Part shown: positions 44,801 through 50,912 of the stretch, piece by piece
How the letters are laid out: each line of letters opens with the position of its first letter
Numbering within the stretch: the stretch's first letter is position 1
Origin: Aspidapion aeneum
Taxonomy: Eukaryota; Arthropoda; Insecta; Coleoptera; Brentidae
Reading direction: 5' to 3'
Assembly (NCBI GenBank): GCA_963576565.1
Contig: OY755039.1
Location: 27,914,602-27,978,601 of the forward strand
DNA: 64,000 nt
Made by a program: the position numbers and the translations under genes
The notes under the pieces: model-generated
Database searches by the model: none
Seen by the model: the letters and a program-made list of their open reading frames with translations, nothing else
Told to the model about the DNA's origin: nothing

Positions 44801-46283
44801 GCACGCGACAAGAAACGCTTGGATATTGTTTCATAAAATAACGCCGCGTTTCTTGTCGCTCCGCGACTAGCAACAAAAAACGCGTGCATAAAAGAGGCGC
44901 CGGTACAAAGATGCGTTTTTCTGCAGCGTGGTGCCGCAGCGTTACCGCAATTGCGGTCCATGGCGCCGGTACACACACGCGTTTTTCTGCCGCGCGGTAC
45001 CGCTGCGACACCGCGCTGTAGAAAAACGCGTGTGTGAACCGGCACCACGGACCGCAATTGCCGTAACGCTGCGCCACCGCGCGGCAGAAACACGCATGTG
45101 TGTACCGATGGCTCTGCTACAGAATAGCGCCTTACAAAAGAGCGCTGCTTCAAAATGGCGCTGCCACAAAATAGCGCTGCTAAAAAATAGCGCTGCTACA
45201 AAATAGCGTGCATCAAAATAGCGCCAACAAAATAGCGCTGCTACAAAATAGCGCGCATCAAAATAGCGCTGCTACAAAATAGCGCCTTACAAAATAGCGC
45301 TGCTACAAAATCGCGTGCATCAAAATGGCGCTGCCTCAAAATAGCGCTGCTACAAAATAGCGCGCATCAAAATAGCGCGCATCAAAATTGCGCTGCTTCA
45401 AAATAGCGTCTTATAACTTACCACTCCCGGTAACCTCATTCTAACATATATTTTCAAAAAAAAACTTCCCTGACTTTTTCCCGGGATCCTAGAGGGTGTG
45501 AAACCAAACCGAACCGAACCGGCATCCTAGAGGTTGTGAAAATAAACCGAACTGAACCGATACTTCGATTCGGTTCAGTTTTGTTTCACAACCGCTGGGA
45601 TCCCACGAAAGAAGACCGGGAAGTTTTTTTTTTGAAAAATATGTCAGAAAGAGATCCCTTGATCAAACAGTTGCTGTTTTTAATGATGCTTTTTGAGCGC
45701 GTTTTTTATGCGCGCTATTTTGTAGCAGCGCTATTTTGATGCGCGCTATTTTGTAGCAGCGCTATTTTGTAGCAGCGCTATTTTGTGGCAGCGCCATTTT
45801 GTAGCAGCGCTATTTTGTAAGGCGCTATTCTGTAGCAGCGCTATTTTGTAAGGCGCTATTTTGATGCACGCTATTTTGTAAGCGCCATTTTGTAGCAGCG
45901 CTATTTTGTAGCAGCGCTATTTTGTGACAGCGCTATTTTGAAGCAGCGCTATTTTGTAGGGCGCTATTCTGTAGCAGAGCCGTGTACCGATACTTTAACT
46001 GCTTGCCAGATTTTAATGAAATTTGGTACGTAGGTTGGGGTATTTTAGTCACCATAGCTCGCACTGCTATAGTTATATATTTATATAGTCGCGTTCTGTG
46101 TAAGACCGGAAACTTTTCATCACATTATCGTACTTACGTTGTAGGTTCGTCCAAAAACAATACTGGTGGATTATTGACTAATTCTAGAGCTATTGATAAT
46201 CTTTTTTTCTCTCCTCCGGATAGTTGTGTAGTTGTGGTGTCTTTTGTTTTCTCCAGCCTTAGAAGGTCTAATATCTCATTTAT
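29615..46283 (-). CDS. ABCG-family half-transporter gene (nine exons in window, 5' end missing)
   Basis: Join on the minus strand: 46138-46283, 41117-41355, 36501-36607, 35387-35539, 31517-31685, 31033-31143, 30755-30900, 30344-30481, 29615-29884. All exon phases fit and all introns are GT-AG, giving an uninterrupted ~492-residue C-terminal product. The order is the ABC signature and Walker B ([22 protein letters not shown]), D-loop (TGLDD), H-loop region (CSIHTPSA), NPADF, then six membrane segments typical of ABCG half-transporters, with the extracellular Cys-containing loop before the last segment. It most resembles the ABCG1/ABCG4/white group, which moves lipids or other hydrophobic substrates. 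The Walker A exon should lie upstream and was not found. Confidence 0.9.
30344..30481 (-). CDS. ABCG exon: TM segment with the VSVPFMLL motif
   Basis: 46 codons in phase 0: [20 protein letters not shown] to [10 protein letters not shown], then GTATGT. This corresponds to the 'GPV..IP..LFSGFF....IP.YL.W.SY.SY.RY.FE' block of ABCG transporters. Confidence 0.9.
30755..30900 (-). CDS. ABCG exon: TM segments with QSLGLLI-type motif
   Basis: Begins in phase 1 and reads [20 protein letters not shown], then [15 protein letters not shown] before a GTGAGT donor. It matches the 'TIY..IVY...GQP' and 'QSLGLLIG' blocks of the family. Confidence 0.9.
31033..31143 (-). CDS. ABCG exon: [10 protein letters not shown] connecting helix
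   Basis: Reads [20 protein letters not shown] and [18 protein letters not shown]. This is the conserved 'F..E...F.RE....WY....Y.....A..P' segment between two TM helices. Phases fit the neighbouring exons. Confidence 0.9.
31233..31500. repeat. Hammerhead-bearing repeat family, truncated copy lacking the ribozyme
   Basis: It shares GGTAAAAATG, GACCCGGCCTGAA and the block CATTAGATTTTGGACCC...CTGCCCACGTAAAGATG with the copy at 41535-42005, but the part carrying the hammerhead core is absent. It sits in the ABCG intron next to exon 31517-31685. Confidence 0.6.
31517..31685 (-). CDS. ABCG exon: first TM segments ([12 protein letters not shown])
   Basis: Reads [36 protein letters not shown] and [15 protein letters not shown], ending before GTGAGT. 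It corresponds to TM1-TM2 of the ABCG membrane domain. Confidence 0.9.
32215..32240. repeat. Perfect 26-bp palindrome (GCGGGAAAGT pair)
   Basis: ACTTTCCCGCACTAGTGCGG continues to its exact reverse complement. It is preceded at 32188-32211 by an almost identical imperfect copy. The same half-site recurs on the far side of the recombinase gene, consistent with protein binding sites. Confidence 0.8.
32562..33743 (+). CDS. Tyrosine recombinase (Crypton-type)
   Basis: Intact ORF of 393 residues from ATG 32562 ([13 protein letters not shown]); an upstream in-frame GTG is not needed. The N-terminal region (about 30-110) is the core-binding, SAM-like domain ([15 protein letters not shown]). The catalytic domain shows the box I Arg in [11 protein letters not shown] (about 152), box II HSFRR (His 258, Arg 261) and the nucleophilic Tyr in [11 protein letters not shown] (about 293), so the R-H-R-Y set is present. 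The C-terminus (about 315-393) is Ser/Pro/Thr-rich. Enzymes of this family cut and rejoin DNA through a phosphotyrosine bond. There are no introns or frameshifts, so it could be recently active. Confidence 0.85.
   Translation: MDFSMDCSEDDLPECILQAAEDGNGELLPAKSRQRYEKQYNHFVTWCKEKGVRIYKEEVFLAYFLDLSKVLKSNTLWSRYSMVKSLVKIKQNLDISRFHKLTSFLKQKNVGFRAQKAQVFTKDDISRFILAPDEIYLMIKVSTIFALAGALRRAELLNITLDDIQDKGILIVVKISDTKNHSSRSFVLSEEINNGSFLMLYRKYANLRPPTTPHRRFFIYYKKGKCSNQCVGVNTFGKMPSEIAAYLRLPNPERYTGHSFRRSSATFLADSGEGITNIKRLGGWKSTAVAEGYLEDSEKQKENISSKILSSTYDLQSLPAPSSSTVSDLQLLPSTSTGRVLQTQTPSLRTFDSTSGHQMRELPPSNSTTPAILNNLQTATNCVFNITITNNNN
33954..34480. other. ABCG intron sequence, no feature recognised
   Basis: AT-rich. 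A short (GAT)n run at 34398-34411 is the only repeat noted. Confidence 0.5.
34484..34899. mobile_element. MITE derived from the 22.2-25.2 kb mariner-type element
   Basis: About 250 bp of its left part matches 22180-22445 (AGAGAGAAGTAAAAGAGAGA, TTAGACCCGTATTCGG, TCTCGTCTTCACGAAGTTTT). About 160 bp of its right part matches 25020-25210 (CCTCCCTCTA.TTTACCGGG, ACCACGTGTAAA, GTAATAATTTCCCAT). The junction falls at the transposase start codon, so the whole coding region is deleted. It lies in the ABCG intron. Confidence 0.8.
34900..35386. other. ABCG intron sequence
   Basis: AT-rich, no repeat or gene recognised. Confidence 0.5.
35387..35539 (-). CDS. ABCG exon: linker and start of membrane domain
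   Basis: Fifty-one codons in phase 0: [20 protein letters not shown] to [13 protein letters not shown], ending before GTAAAG. The 'Q...LLKR.......RD' pattern is the standard ABCG segment before TM1. Confidence 0.88.
35540..36500. other. ABCG intron sequence
   Basis: AT-rich with a G10 run at 35731-35740 and several 'ATTTTCTCAAAA' repeats that resemble the tandem unit at 63.4-63.9 kb. No gene. Confidence 0.4.
36501..36607 (-). CDS. ABCG exon following NPADF
   Basis: With the split codon from the previous exon it reads [36 protein letters not shown], then GTAAGC. This is the 'NPADF..EVA.GEYGD' region that ends the nucleotide-binding domain. Confidence 0.88.
36642..37285. mobile_element. TIR element (ATCGTGGGCTGAATG ends)
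   Basis: Positions 36642-36674 match the reverse complement of about 37250-37283 (ATCGTGGGCTGAATG.AATAG, then TTG.GTAACTCG). The interior is AT-rich and contains two further copies of a GGTATCTTAAGTTA.CTA motif. No ORF. Confidence 0.7.
37293..37490. mobile_element. Short TIR element, probably related to its left neighbour
   Basis: The ends TATCGACCCCATAGTGCAAC and the reverse complement of ACTAAAGGGGACGATA carry AACAACTAGATAACT inward. TATA flanks both sides. The TIR layout (ATCG, six to seven variable bases, T..TGCAA..A, TAACTC) mirrors that of the adjacent 36.6-37.3 kb element. Confidence 0.65.
37773..38391. mobile_element. Foldback element, ~620 bp
   Basis: The outer 40-60 bp (ACTTATTATAAAAGATAGAG and onward) are reverse complements with few mismatches, and weaker complementarity continues toward the centre (CTGTCAATAAA, AAAAATTTGGCAA and others). 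No ORF. It lies in an ABCG intron. Confidence 0.7.
38392..40504. other. ABCG intron sequence, unrecognised
   Basis: AT-rich. A GGGACACCCTGTA motif at 38420-38432 looks like an isolated mariner-type terminus. No gene is supported. Confidence 0.4.
40672..40911 (-). pseudogene. Dead duplicate of the ABCG D-loop/H-loop exon
   Basis: This is a copy of exon 41117-41355. It has lost about 14 nt (the part encoding IVCSIH), which shifts the frame. It has also lost the acceptor: the AG before TGGTTTGG reads CCTTGGTTTGG. Its donor (GTAAGT) and most codons downstream of the deletion are preserved. Skipping it would leave the ABCG protein unaffected. Confidence 0.82.
41117..41355 (-). CDS. ABCG exon: D-loop, H-loop and NPADF
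   Basis: Preceded by TTTTAG and joined in phase 2 to give DEPT-TGLDD. It reads [60 protein letters not shown], and ends HYNPADF before GTAAGT. The switch His is in CSIHTPSA. The complete ABCG block is conserved. Confidence 0.92.
41535..42005 (+). repeat. Interspersed repeat carrying a hammerhead ribozyme
   Basis: A ~470-bp repeat in an ABCG intron. Related copies lie at 31233-31500 (ribozyme deleted) and 46310-46620 (ribozyme degenerate); shared blocks include TAGATGGCGCC, AGTGTTCTGA, GTCC and ATTAG.TCTTGGA. It has no ORF. It may be a SINE-like, retrozyme-like or Penelope-derived unit. Confidence 0.6.
41834..41881 (+). ncRNA. Hammerhead ribozyme (type I, consensus core)
   Basis: All conserved parts are present in order. 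Stem I is GTGTT/AACAC (41835-41839 with 41876-41880). The core is CTGAGGA (41840-41846), which fits CUGANGA. Stem II is GTCC/GGAC with loop CATAA (41847-41859), then GAAA (41860-41863). Stem III is formed by CGGTT/AACTG (41864-41873), followed by the cleavage triplet GTC ending at 41875. Cleavage would fall after 41875. Established hammerhead rules are met; activity is inferred. Confidence 0.78.
42150..42570 (+). pseudogene. Non-LTR reverse transcriptase fragment, left part
   Basis: Readings in shifting frames give [19 protein letters not shown] (the usual RQGCPLSPTLFNIYIE), then [20 protein letters not shown] with the FADD catalytic box, and CIGNESSD. Several stops and frameshifts. A 580-bp hairpin-ended repeat (42574-43149) separates it from its C-terminal part. 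Confidence 0.75.
42574..43149 (+). repeat. Hairpin-ended repeat with internal ~105-bp monomers, copy 1
   Basis: Starts ATGGGCACCTAAGCTCACAC and has a hairpin (GCTCACAC...GTGTGAGC). Two ~105-bp monomers follow (AACTCCAGACTCA.TTACC, GATA.CACACA.GCCAT, CTACCCCCACCC), then a GACA microsatellite at 42991-43010 and a terminal hairpin ending GTGTGAGCTAA. It interrupts a non-LTR RT fragment. Confidence 0.8.
43165..43520 (+). pseudogene. Non-LTR reverse transcriptase fragment, C-terminal part
   Basis: Reads [30 protein letters not shown], then in shifted frames [28 protein letters not shown] and RRWRMGIGQ. This is the standard C-terminus of a widespread insect endonuclease-RT family. It continues the fragment ending at 42570. 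Confidence 0.75.
43729..44055 (-). CDS. Possible exon with two hydrophobic segments, unidentified
   Basis: An uninterrupted 108-codon frame begins at an ATG right after a usable acceptor (GAAAAATTGTAG) and ends at 43729. It contains two membrane-like segments ([18 protein letters not shown] and [18 protein letters not shown]) and a basic tail. I recognise no family. It lies on the same strand as ABCG, within an ABCG intron, and does not fit any ABCG exon phase. It could be a terminal exon of another gene or a chance ORF. Confidence 0.25.
   Translation of the reverse strand: MYKNSLQKSCMYDCYKNNSLISIAGALITITILLVSYSITSYHCSEGILIKIIPNYHLGIWKVTPIHAIAALFVCINLYLTFCERRSSFAENRENLLPPLKFRPSNLD
44277..44903 (+). 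mobile_element. PIF/Harbinger-type derivative with a MADF ORF
   Basis: Inverted ends GGCCTCTTTTATGCACGCGT at 44278 and the reverse complement of a near-identical sequence at about 44878-44900. Sub-repeats TTTTTTGTCGC...GCGACAAAAAACG lie inside the left end. The interior keeps a short Myb/SANT-like (MADF) ORF but no DDE transposase. PIF/Harbinger elements normally encode both. Confidence 0.65.
44579..44779 (+). CDS. MADF (Myb/SANT-like) domain ORF, truncated
   Basis: 66 residues from the [48 protein letters not shown]. The 'FI..V....CLW....Y.....R..AW..I' pattern is the MADF DNA-binding domain, although the usual Trp after CL is Leu. A full MADF protein would be longer. A stop follows [11 protein letters not shown], so only the domain's first two helices remain. 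Such proteins partner the transposase in PIF/Harbinger elements. Confidence 0.6.
   Translation: MENLDVEIFIDAVKEKTCLLESSSENYKNRQLKRDAWKNISEIIIPEKKHTDPFLITAVVWSTCNS
44902..45102. repeat. GC-rich ~200-bp long hairpin
   Basis: The first half (GGTACAAAGATGCGTTTTTC, TGCCGCAGCGTTACCGCAAT, GCGGTCCATGG) is followed by its approximate reverse complement, with the centre near 45003. Each arm also contains two copies of a (G)CGTTTTTCTGC unit. It stands out as GC-rich in AT-rich surroundings. Confidence 0.75.
45110..45981. mobile_element. Giant foldback element built of 14-16 bp units
   Basis: Both arms are arrays of about 18-20 units of the type TAGCGCTGCTACAAAA, TAGCGCGCATCAAAA and TAGCGCCTTACAAAA. 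The right arm (about 45690-45981) is the reverse complement of the left (45110-45415). The central part (45415-45690) is itself largely an inverted repeat (TTTCAAAAAAAAACTTCCC and CCGAACCGAACC motifs). The 10-bp sequence GTGTACCGAT flanks both ends (45100-45109 and 45982-45991) as a target-site duplication. No coding capacity. Confidence 0.9.
46138..46283 (-). CDS. ABCG exon: ABC signature and Walker B
   Basis: After acceptor ATTTTAG it reads [40 protein letters not shown] and VLFLDEPT, then a GTAAGT donor at phase 2. Signature (LSGGEKKR) and Walker B (VLFLDE) are intact. This is the most upstream ABCG exon found; the Walker A and Q-loop exons are not visible between here and 64 kb. Confidence 0.92.
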
Positions 46284-46309
46284 CTAAAATTAGAAAAAAA
46301 TTGCTGATT

Positions 46310-46620
46310 GATAGATGGCGCCACTCGTTAAAGCATTTGTTCTTGCTTTAACGGCATATTTCTGTCACAGCAATACAGGTATAGCTGTTGAGTTAGCTTT
46401 GCAACAAATCCTACTTTAGCTATGCAGTGTTCTGATAAGTCCCGTTAGTGCGAAACACTTGATTATCAGCACTTGTTGGTTTCCTTTAGGTCTTGGAATT
46501 CCGTGGATGTAACCCAACGACTGTAAAATACAGGACTGATCAATCTCATAAGACGTATAGCTGATTTCAAAAAAATCTGATACGACTGGAAAAGCTCGCT
46601 TTTTATTTTAAGCAGTATAT
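46310..46620 (+). repeat. Hammerhead-bearing repeat family, degenerate copy
   Basis: Shares TAGATGGCGCC, GCAGTGTTCTGA.AAGTCCC and TTAGGTCTTGGA with the copy at 41.5 kb. Its hammerhead core (46425-46475) reads CTGATAA...CGAAAC: G8 is A, and stems II and III are mismatched, so it should not cleave. It lies just upstream of the ABCG signature exon. Confidence 0.5.
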
Positions 46621-47525
46621 ACCGGGTGGGCCAAAAAAAACCGGACAATTTTTTTTCATTATAACTTTTAAACTATATCTACCATCGATTTTAATGGGAC
46701 AAATTGCACTTGGCAGAGAATTAATCAGAATTTTGAATAAATTAAAATCCAAAATCGCGGACGAAATTAAATTGTACCCTTCAAGGATGGTCGTTTATTC
46801 TTGTGTTACGAACATGTTTCATTTCATTCATTCAACATTATTTTTTTTAAATGATCAAAAAAGCTGCATTGTGGCCACGCATAACAAGGTATGAATCAGC
46901 AAAATCGGTTCAGTGGTTCTGAAAATATATTTTTGTTTCAACCATTGTTTTGCATATTGCATGTCTGCATTTATTTCCTCATAAATTCAATACTACTGAA
47001 CCGATTTTAATTAAATAAAAAACATCCTGGTGAGAATTGATTACTTTTTAAAGATTATAATCAAAATTTATCTCCATCTTAAAAGTTAAGATGGCAGACA
47101 GAATCATACTTGATTCTTTAAAATGGCGTGTTTATTCTTATTTTCTGAAAACGTTTTAGTTTTTTTTTAATTTATAGAAAAGCACAACGAGGTACAACTT
47201 AGTACAATCGGTGTGGTGGTTCTCAGAAAATCTATTTTTGTTTCAGCCATTGTTTTACAGATTATACGATTGCATTGCCAATCCTGTCTGGATTAATTTC
47301 CTTATAATCTCATCATTACTGAACCGCTCTTAGTGAAATAAAAAAATCATGGTGAGAATTGATTGTTCTTGACAGTTTATAAATGTGCCGCCACCTTAAA
47401 AGTTAAGATGTCGGAGAGGACCAACTTAGAAACAATTTTGGCTTTTACCTCTTTGTTCGTATGTAAAGTCATTTTAGGACTAAATACTATGTTAGTGTTT
47501 TTTTAAAGGTCACAGACGGTTTTTT
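46621..47525. repeat. Two diverged direct repeats of ~300 bp
   Basis: 46890-47115 and 47200-47425 share GGT.GTGGTTCT.A.AAAAT, TTTTTGTTTCA.CCATTGTTTT, TACTGAACCG and TGGTGAGAATTGATT...AAAAGTTAAGATG. The segment begins with ACCGGGTGGGCCAAAA, a terminus-like motif. No gene. Confidence 0.6.
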
Positions 47526-48142
47526 TGGGCATTTATCGTACGTTTTTGGAAATACTCTCGAACACGTCTATTTTAAGAGCGAGCAGGGGGACAGTTTTTG
47601 TTTTTACAAATTTTTATGGCACGCGCGTCCTCTTCAAAGGGTAAACTTTACCCCTCTATTTCGAATAGGGAAAGCACGTGGAGAAAGCGGTTTCAGTGAT
47701 AACTTGTCTTAAAGATCTCTTGTATGTATTGGCAACCGTGTAAAAGTTTTGAGAATCTATCGATTCGTTTTTGAGACTCAACCTACATTCCCTATTCAAA
47801 ATATACTGTCCTTATGAAGAATGCAGTAACTTCAAATTTGACGATTTTGAGATTGTTATATATATTATGATGTGTTCCTCATCGATTAGCAAAAACAAAA
47901 TTTGAAAAAAAAATAAATAAAAAAACGCATAACAAATATGCGGTAACTGCAAAACGTCACGGTCTTCTAGCCGAGAACGCAGCAACTACATATTGCGCTG
48001 CGTTCTTGTCTAGCAAAAAGGGTAAAACTAGTCAAGAATGCAGTATTTGCGAGTCGGTCAACAAATACTGCGCTCTTGAGTAGAAACCTAGCACAAGTAT
48101 TCTTCTACTCTTTGTTTGAAACTTGTAGACAATGATTGTGTA

Positions 48143-48552
48143 GAAATAAAATTTCGGACTTCCATTGTCTTTATTTATTTTAAAACACGACGTTTCGGTT
48201 AGTAAGTATCTCTAACCGTTAAAACTAAACAATCTAGTCTCTAGGCTACTACTTATACTACTTGGTGTGCAGTCAGATGTGACGGCCTGCCCCCTTTTCA
48301 ATCCTAAGACGCCTGTTTTCCTTAAGGAGTGGTTTCCATATGTTTGGTATGTCCGTGCTTGGTTGACTGAAAACTTCTTTATTCTGCATTATAAACGCGG
48401 CTTCAATAAACTTTCGTTTTCGCCAATGCGACTTCTTATGTAAAACTTTAGCTTCTGACCACTGAATCCTGTGATCATTTGACTATGCATGATCTGCTAA
48501 ACCGGATTTTTCAATATCCCCTAATTGGGTACTTTTTAGATGTTCATTTACC
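48143..48552 (-). repeat. Inverted 5' copy of the Penelope 3' end
   Basis: It matches 50530-50954 in reverse at high identity (for example CCTTAAGGA.TGGTTTCCAT and GTTGACTGAAAACTTCTTTA). It lacks about nine bases where the 3' copy has ACACTTGAT, so the hammerhead-like motif is incomplete here. A 25-bp tandem duplication (TAGATGTTCATTTACCGTTC) follows at 48537-48586. Confidence 0.85.
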
Positions 48553-48691
48553 GTTCATTTTCTAGATGTTCATTTACCGTTCATTTTCCGCCTAAAAGCC
48601 AACTTTCCGGAAGTGAGAACGAAGAAGATCTTACAGAGGACCAGCCAAGCACTAATCCGATCCCAAATCAGTTACCATCTTCAACACCGAC

Positions 48692-50816
48692 ATGGAGGAG
48701 CATTTTGACGAAATTAGACGACACACATGGGAGGAAGACTACGAACCGATACTGAGTAAAATTGACAGTACGTGCAACAGAGAACGACAGAAGATAAGAT
48801 CAACTCACCGAGAAAAACTTAAGAAAGTACAGACACGTACTCTAGATAGAACAGACTCAACAACACCAAGCACTATAGTGAACATCTCCAAAAGGACTCT
48901 GAGCACCAACGAAGAATTGGTACTCAGTAAGGGACTTAAGTTCGCCATTGCACCGGCACAGACACCGACACTGGAAATTATTGCGGCAATAGAGACCGTT
49001 AGTCTACCCCAACCCGAAGCTGATGAGTTTCGCCATAAAGTAAGAACGACTTTGGACAGAAAGAAGCAACAAAAGACAAACATCACCAGTCAAGAACAAC
49101 GGGCAATCAAGAACCTGCAGGCTAACAAATCAATCAAAATTCTACCGGCCGACAAAGGAAACGCGACGGTGATCATGGATGTCGAGACTTACGACAAAAA
49201 GATCCAAGAAGTTCTGGAGAAAGGAGACTACAAGCAACTATCCAAAGATCCAACCACCACCATAGAAGGGCGCATCTACAGGACTTTGAAGAAGTATGCT
49301 GAAAATATCCCGGACGCTGTTAGATCCCGCCTGACTCCACACCACAATAAGGCACCACATTTTTATGGATTACCAAAGATCCATAAGAAGGATATACCAC
49401 TGCGACCAATTACCAGCTCCAGGGACTCACCGACCAGCATTTTGTCGAGATTTTTGTTGCACATAATTCAACCACTACAGGGTAAGTCCGAATCTTTTGT
49501 CAAAAACTCGGAACATTTTGTCGAGGTTTTAAAAGGTATCGAATTAGATCCCGTCGATAGATTTGTAAGTTTTGATGTAGAAAGTCTCTACACCAACGTG
49601 CCAATAAATGAGTCACTCAGTATCATCAAAAACAAATTACAAACTGATGATACACTTCACGAGAGAACAACGCTATCGGTGGAGGGGGTGATGGATCTTT
49701 TGGAGCTCTGTCTCCGTAACTCTTACTTTCAAGTGAAAGATAAGTTTTACGCGCAAAATGATGGACTCCCAATGGGTTCATCTCTTTCGCCAGTGGTAGC
49801 AAACATCTACATGGAGTGGTTCGAGGACCATGCGATCAACACAGCAAGAGTCAAACCAAAACTATGGCTACGATACATGGATGACACATTTATTATATGG
49901 CCGGAAAATGATGACGAACTACAGAATTTTCTGCACCATTAATAAACGGTATTCGACCAACAATTAAGTGCACCATGGAAATTGAAAAAGACTCGGCCTT
50001 ACCTTTTTTGGATGTTCTTGTCAAACGATTAGACAGAAACATTCAAACCACTGTATATAGGAAACCTACACACACGGGACAGTACCTAAATTTTAAGTCT
50101 AATCATTCTGTTGCAACAAAACAAGGAGTTATAAGAAGTTTGTATTTAAGAGCCGTAAATATTTGTAGTAATAATGAAGAATTAACCACAGAAATTAACA
50201 ACATTAAAAAGGACTTACAACAGAATGGTTATTCCCAGAAATTAATAAACTCAACGATATTTAAAATTAAAAACAAACTAATTGTACCAAATTCTCAAAA
50301 TAATAATCCGTTGGGTGTTATTAACATTCCATATGTTCAAGGGATTTAGAAAACATAAGACGAATAGCTAAACACTATAATATAAAAACAGTATTTTCTT
50401 CGGGAAATACGATAAGAAGTTTTGTAACTAAAACAAAACCAGACAATCCCTCAAATAATAAGGAATGTATTTACCAAATCCCGTGTGAGTGTGGTAAATC
50501 ATATGTAGGTGAAATGAAACGCCCTCTTCAGGTTAGAGTAAATGAACATCTAAAAAGTACCCAATTAGGGGATATTGAAAAATCCGGTTTAGCAGATCAT
50601 GCATGGTCAAATGATCACAGGATTCAGTGGTCAGAAGCTAAAGTTTTACATAAGGAGTCGCATTGGCGAAAACGAAAGTTTATTGAAGCCGCGTTTATAA
50701 TGCAGAATAAAGAAGTTTTCAGTCAACCAAGCACGGACATACCAAACATATGGAAACCAGTCCTTAAGGAAAACAGGCGTCTTAAGATTGAAAAGGGGGC
50801 GGGCCGTCACACCTGA
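48692..50816 (+). pseudogene. Penelope-like reverse transcriptase with GIY-YIG endonuclease, two frameshifts
   Basis: The main frame (48692-49942) shows KILPADKGNATVIMD, HFYGLPKIHKKDIPLRPI, FVSFDVESLYTNVPINES, GLPMGSSLSPVVANIYMEW and the catalytic RYMDDTFIIW. These are diagnostic Penelope RT motifs. A small indel near 49942 shifts to the frame of KDSALPFLDVLVKRLD and YRKPTHTGQYL. A second near 50343 shifts to the GIY-YIG part (CIYQIPCECGKSYVGE, LQVRVNEHLK, KRKFIEAAFI) ending at 50816. All catalytic parts remain readable, so the defects are few and recent. Confidence 0.9.
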
Positions 50817-50867
50817 CTGCACACCAAGTAGTATAAGTAGTAGCCTAGAGACTAGATTGTTTAGTTT

Positions 50868-50912
50868 ACACTTGATAACGGTTAGAGATACTTACTAACC
50901 GAAACGTCGTGT
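50868..50912 (+). ncRNA. Hammerhead-like motif in the Penelope 3' end
   Basis: Stem I is ACAC/GTGT (50868-50871 with 50909-50912). The core box is TTGATAA (50872-50878). Stem II is CGGTTAG/CTAACCG (50879-50885 with 50895-50901), then GAAA (50901-50904). A minimal C-G stem III leads to the cleavage triplet GTC ending at 50908. Against CUGANGA, C3 is U and G8 is A, which keeps the C3-G8 pairing as U-A. Penelope-like elements are known to carry minimal hammerheads; activity here is uncertain. Confidence 0.5.

Noticed and set aside
44656..45206. Long open frames on both strands over the GC-rich hairpin and foldback
   Set aside because: They arise from repeats that lack stop codons in several frames; the same peptide patterns appear on both strands because the DNA is palindromic.
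45982..46287. Plus-strand 101-codon frame overlapping the ABCG signature exon
   Set aside because: It is the antisense shadow of the ABCG exon.
46466..46648. Minus-strand frame reading SLGYIHGIPRPK
   Set aside because: It lies inside the hammerhead-family repeat and is not conserved in the 41.5-kb copy.
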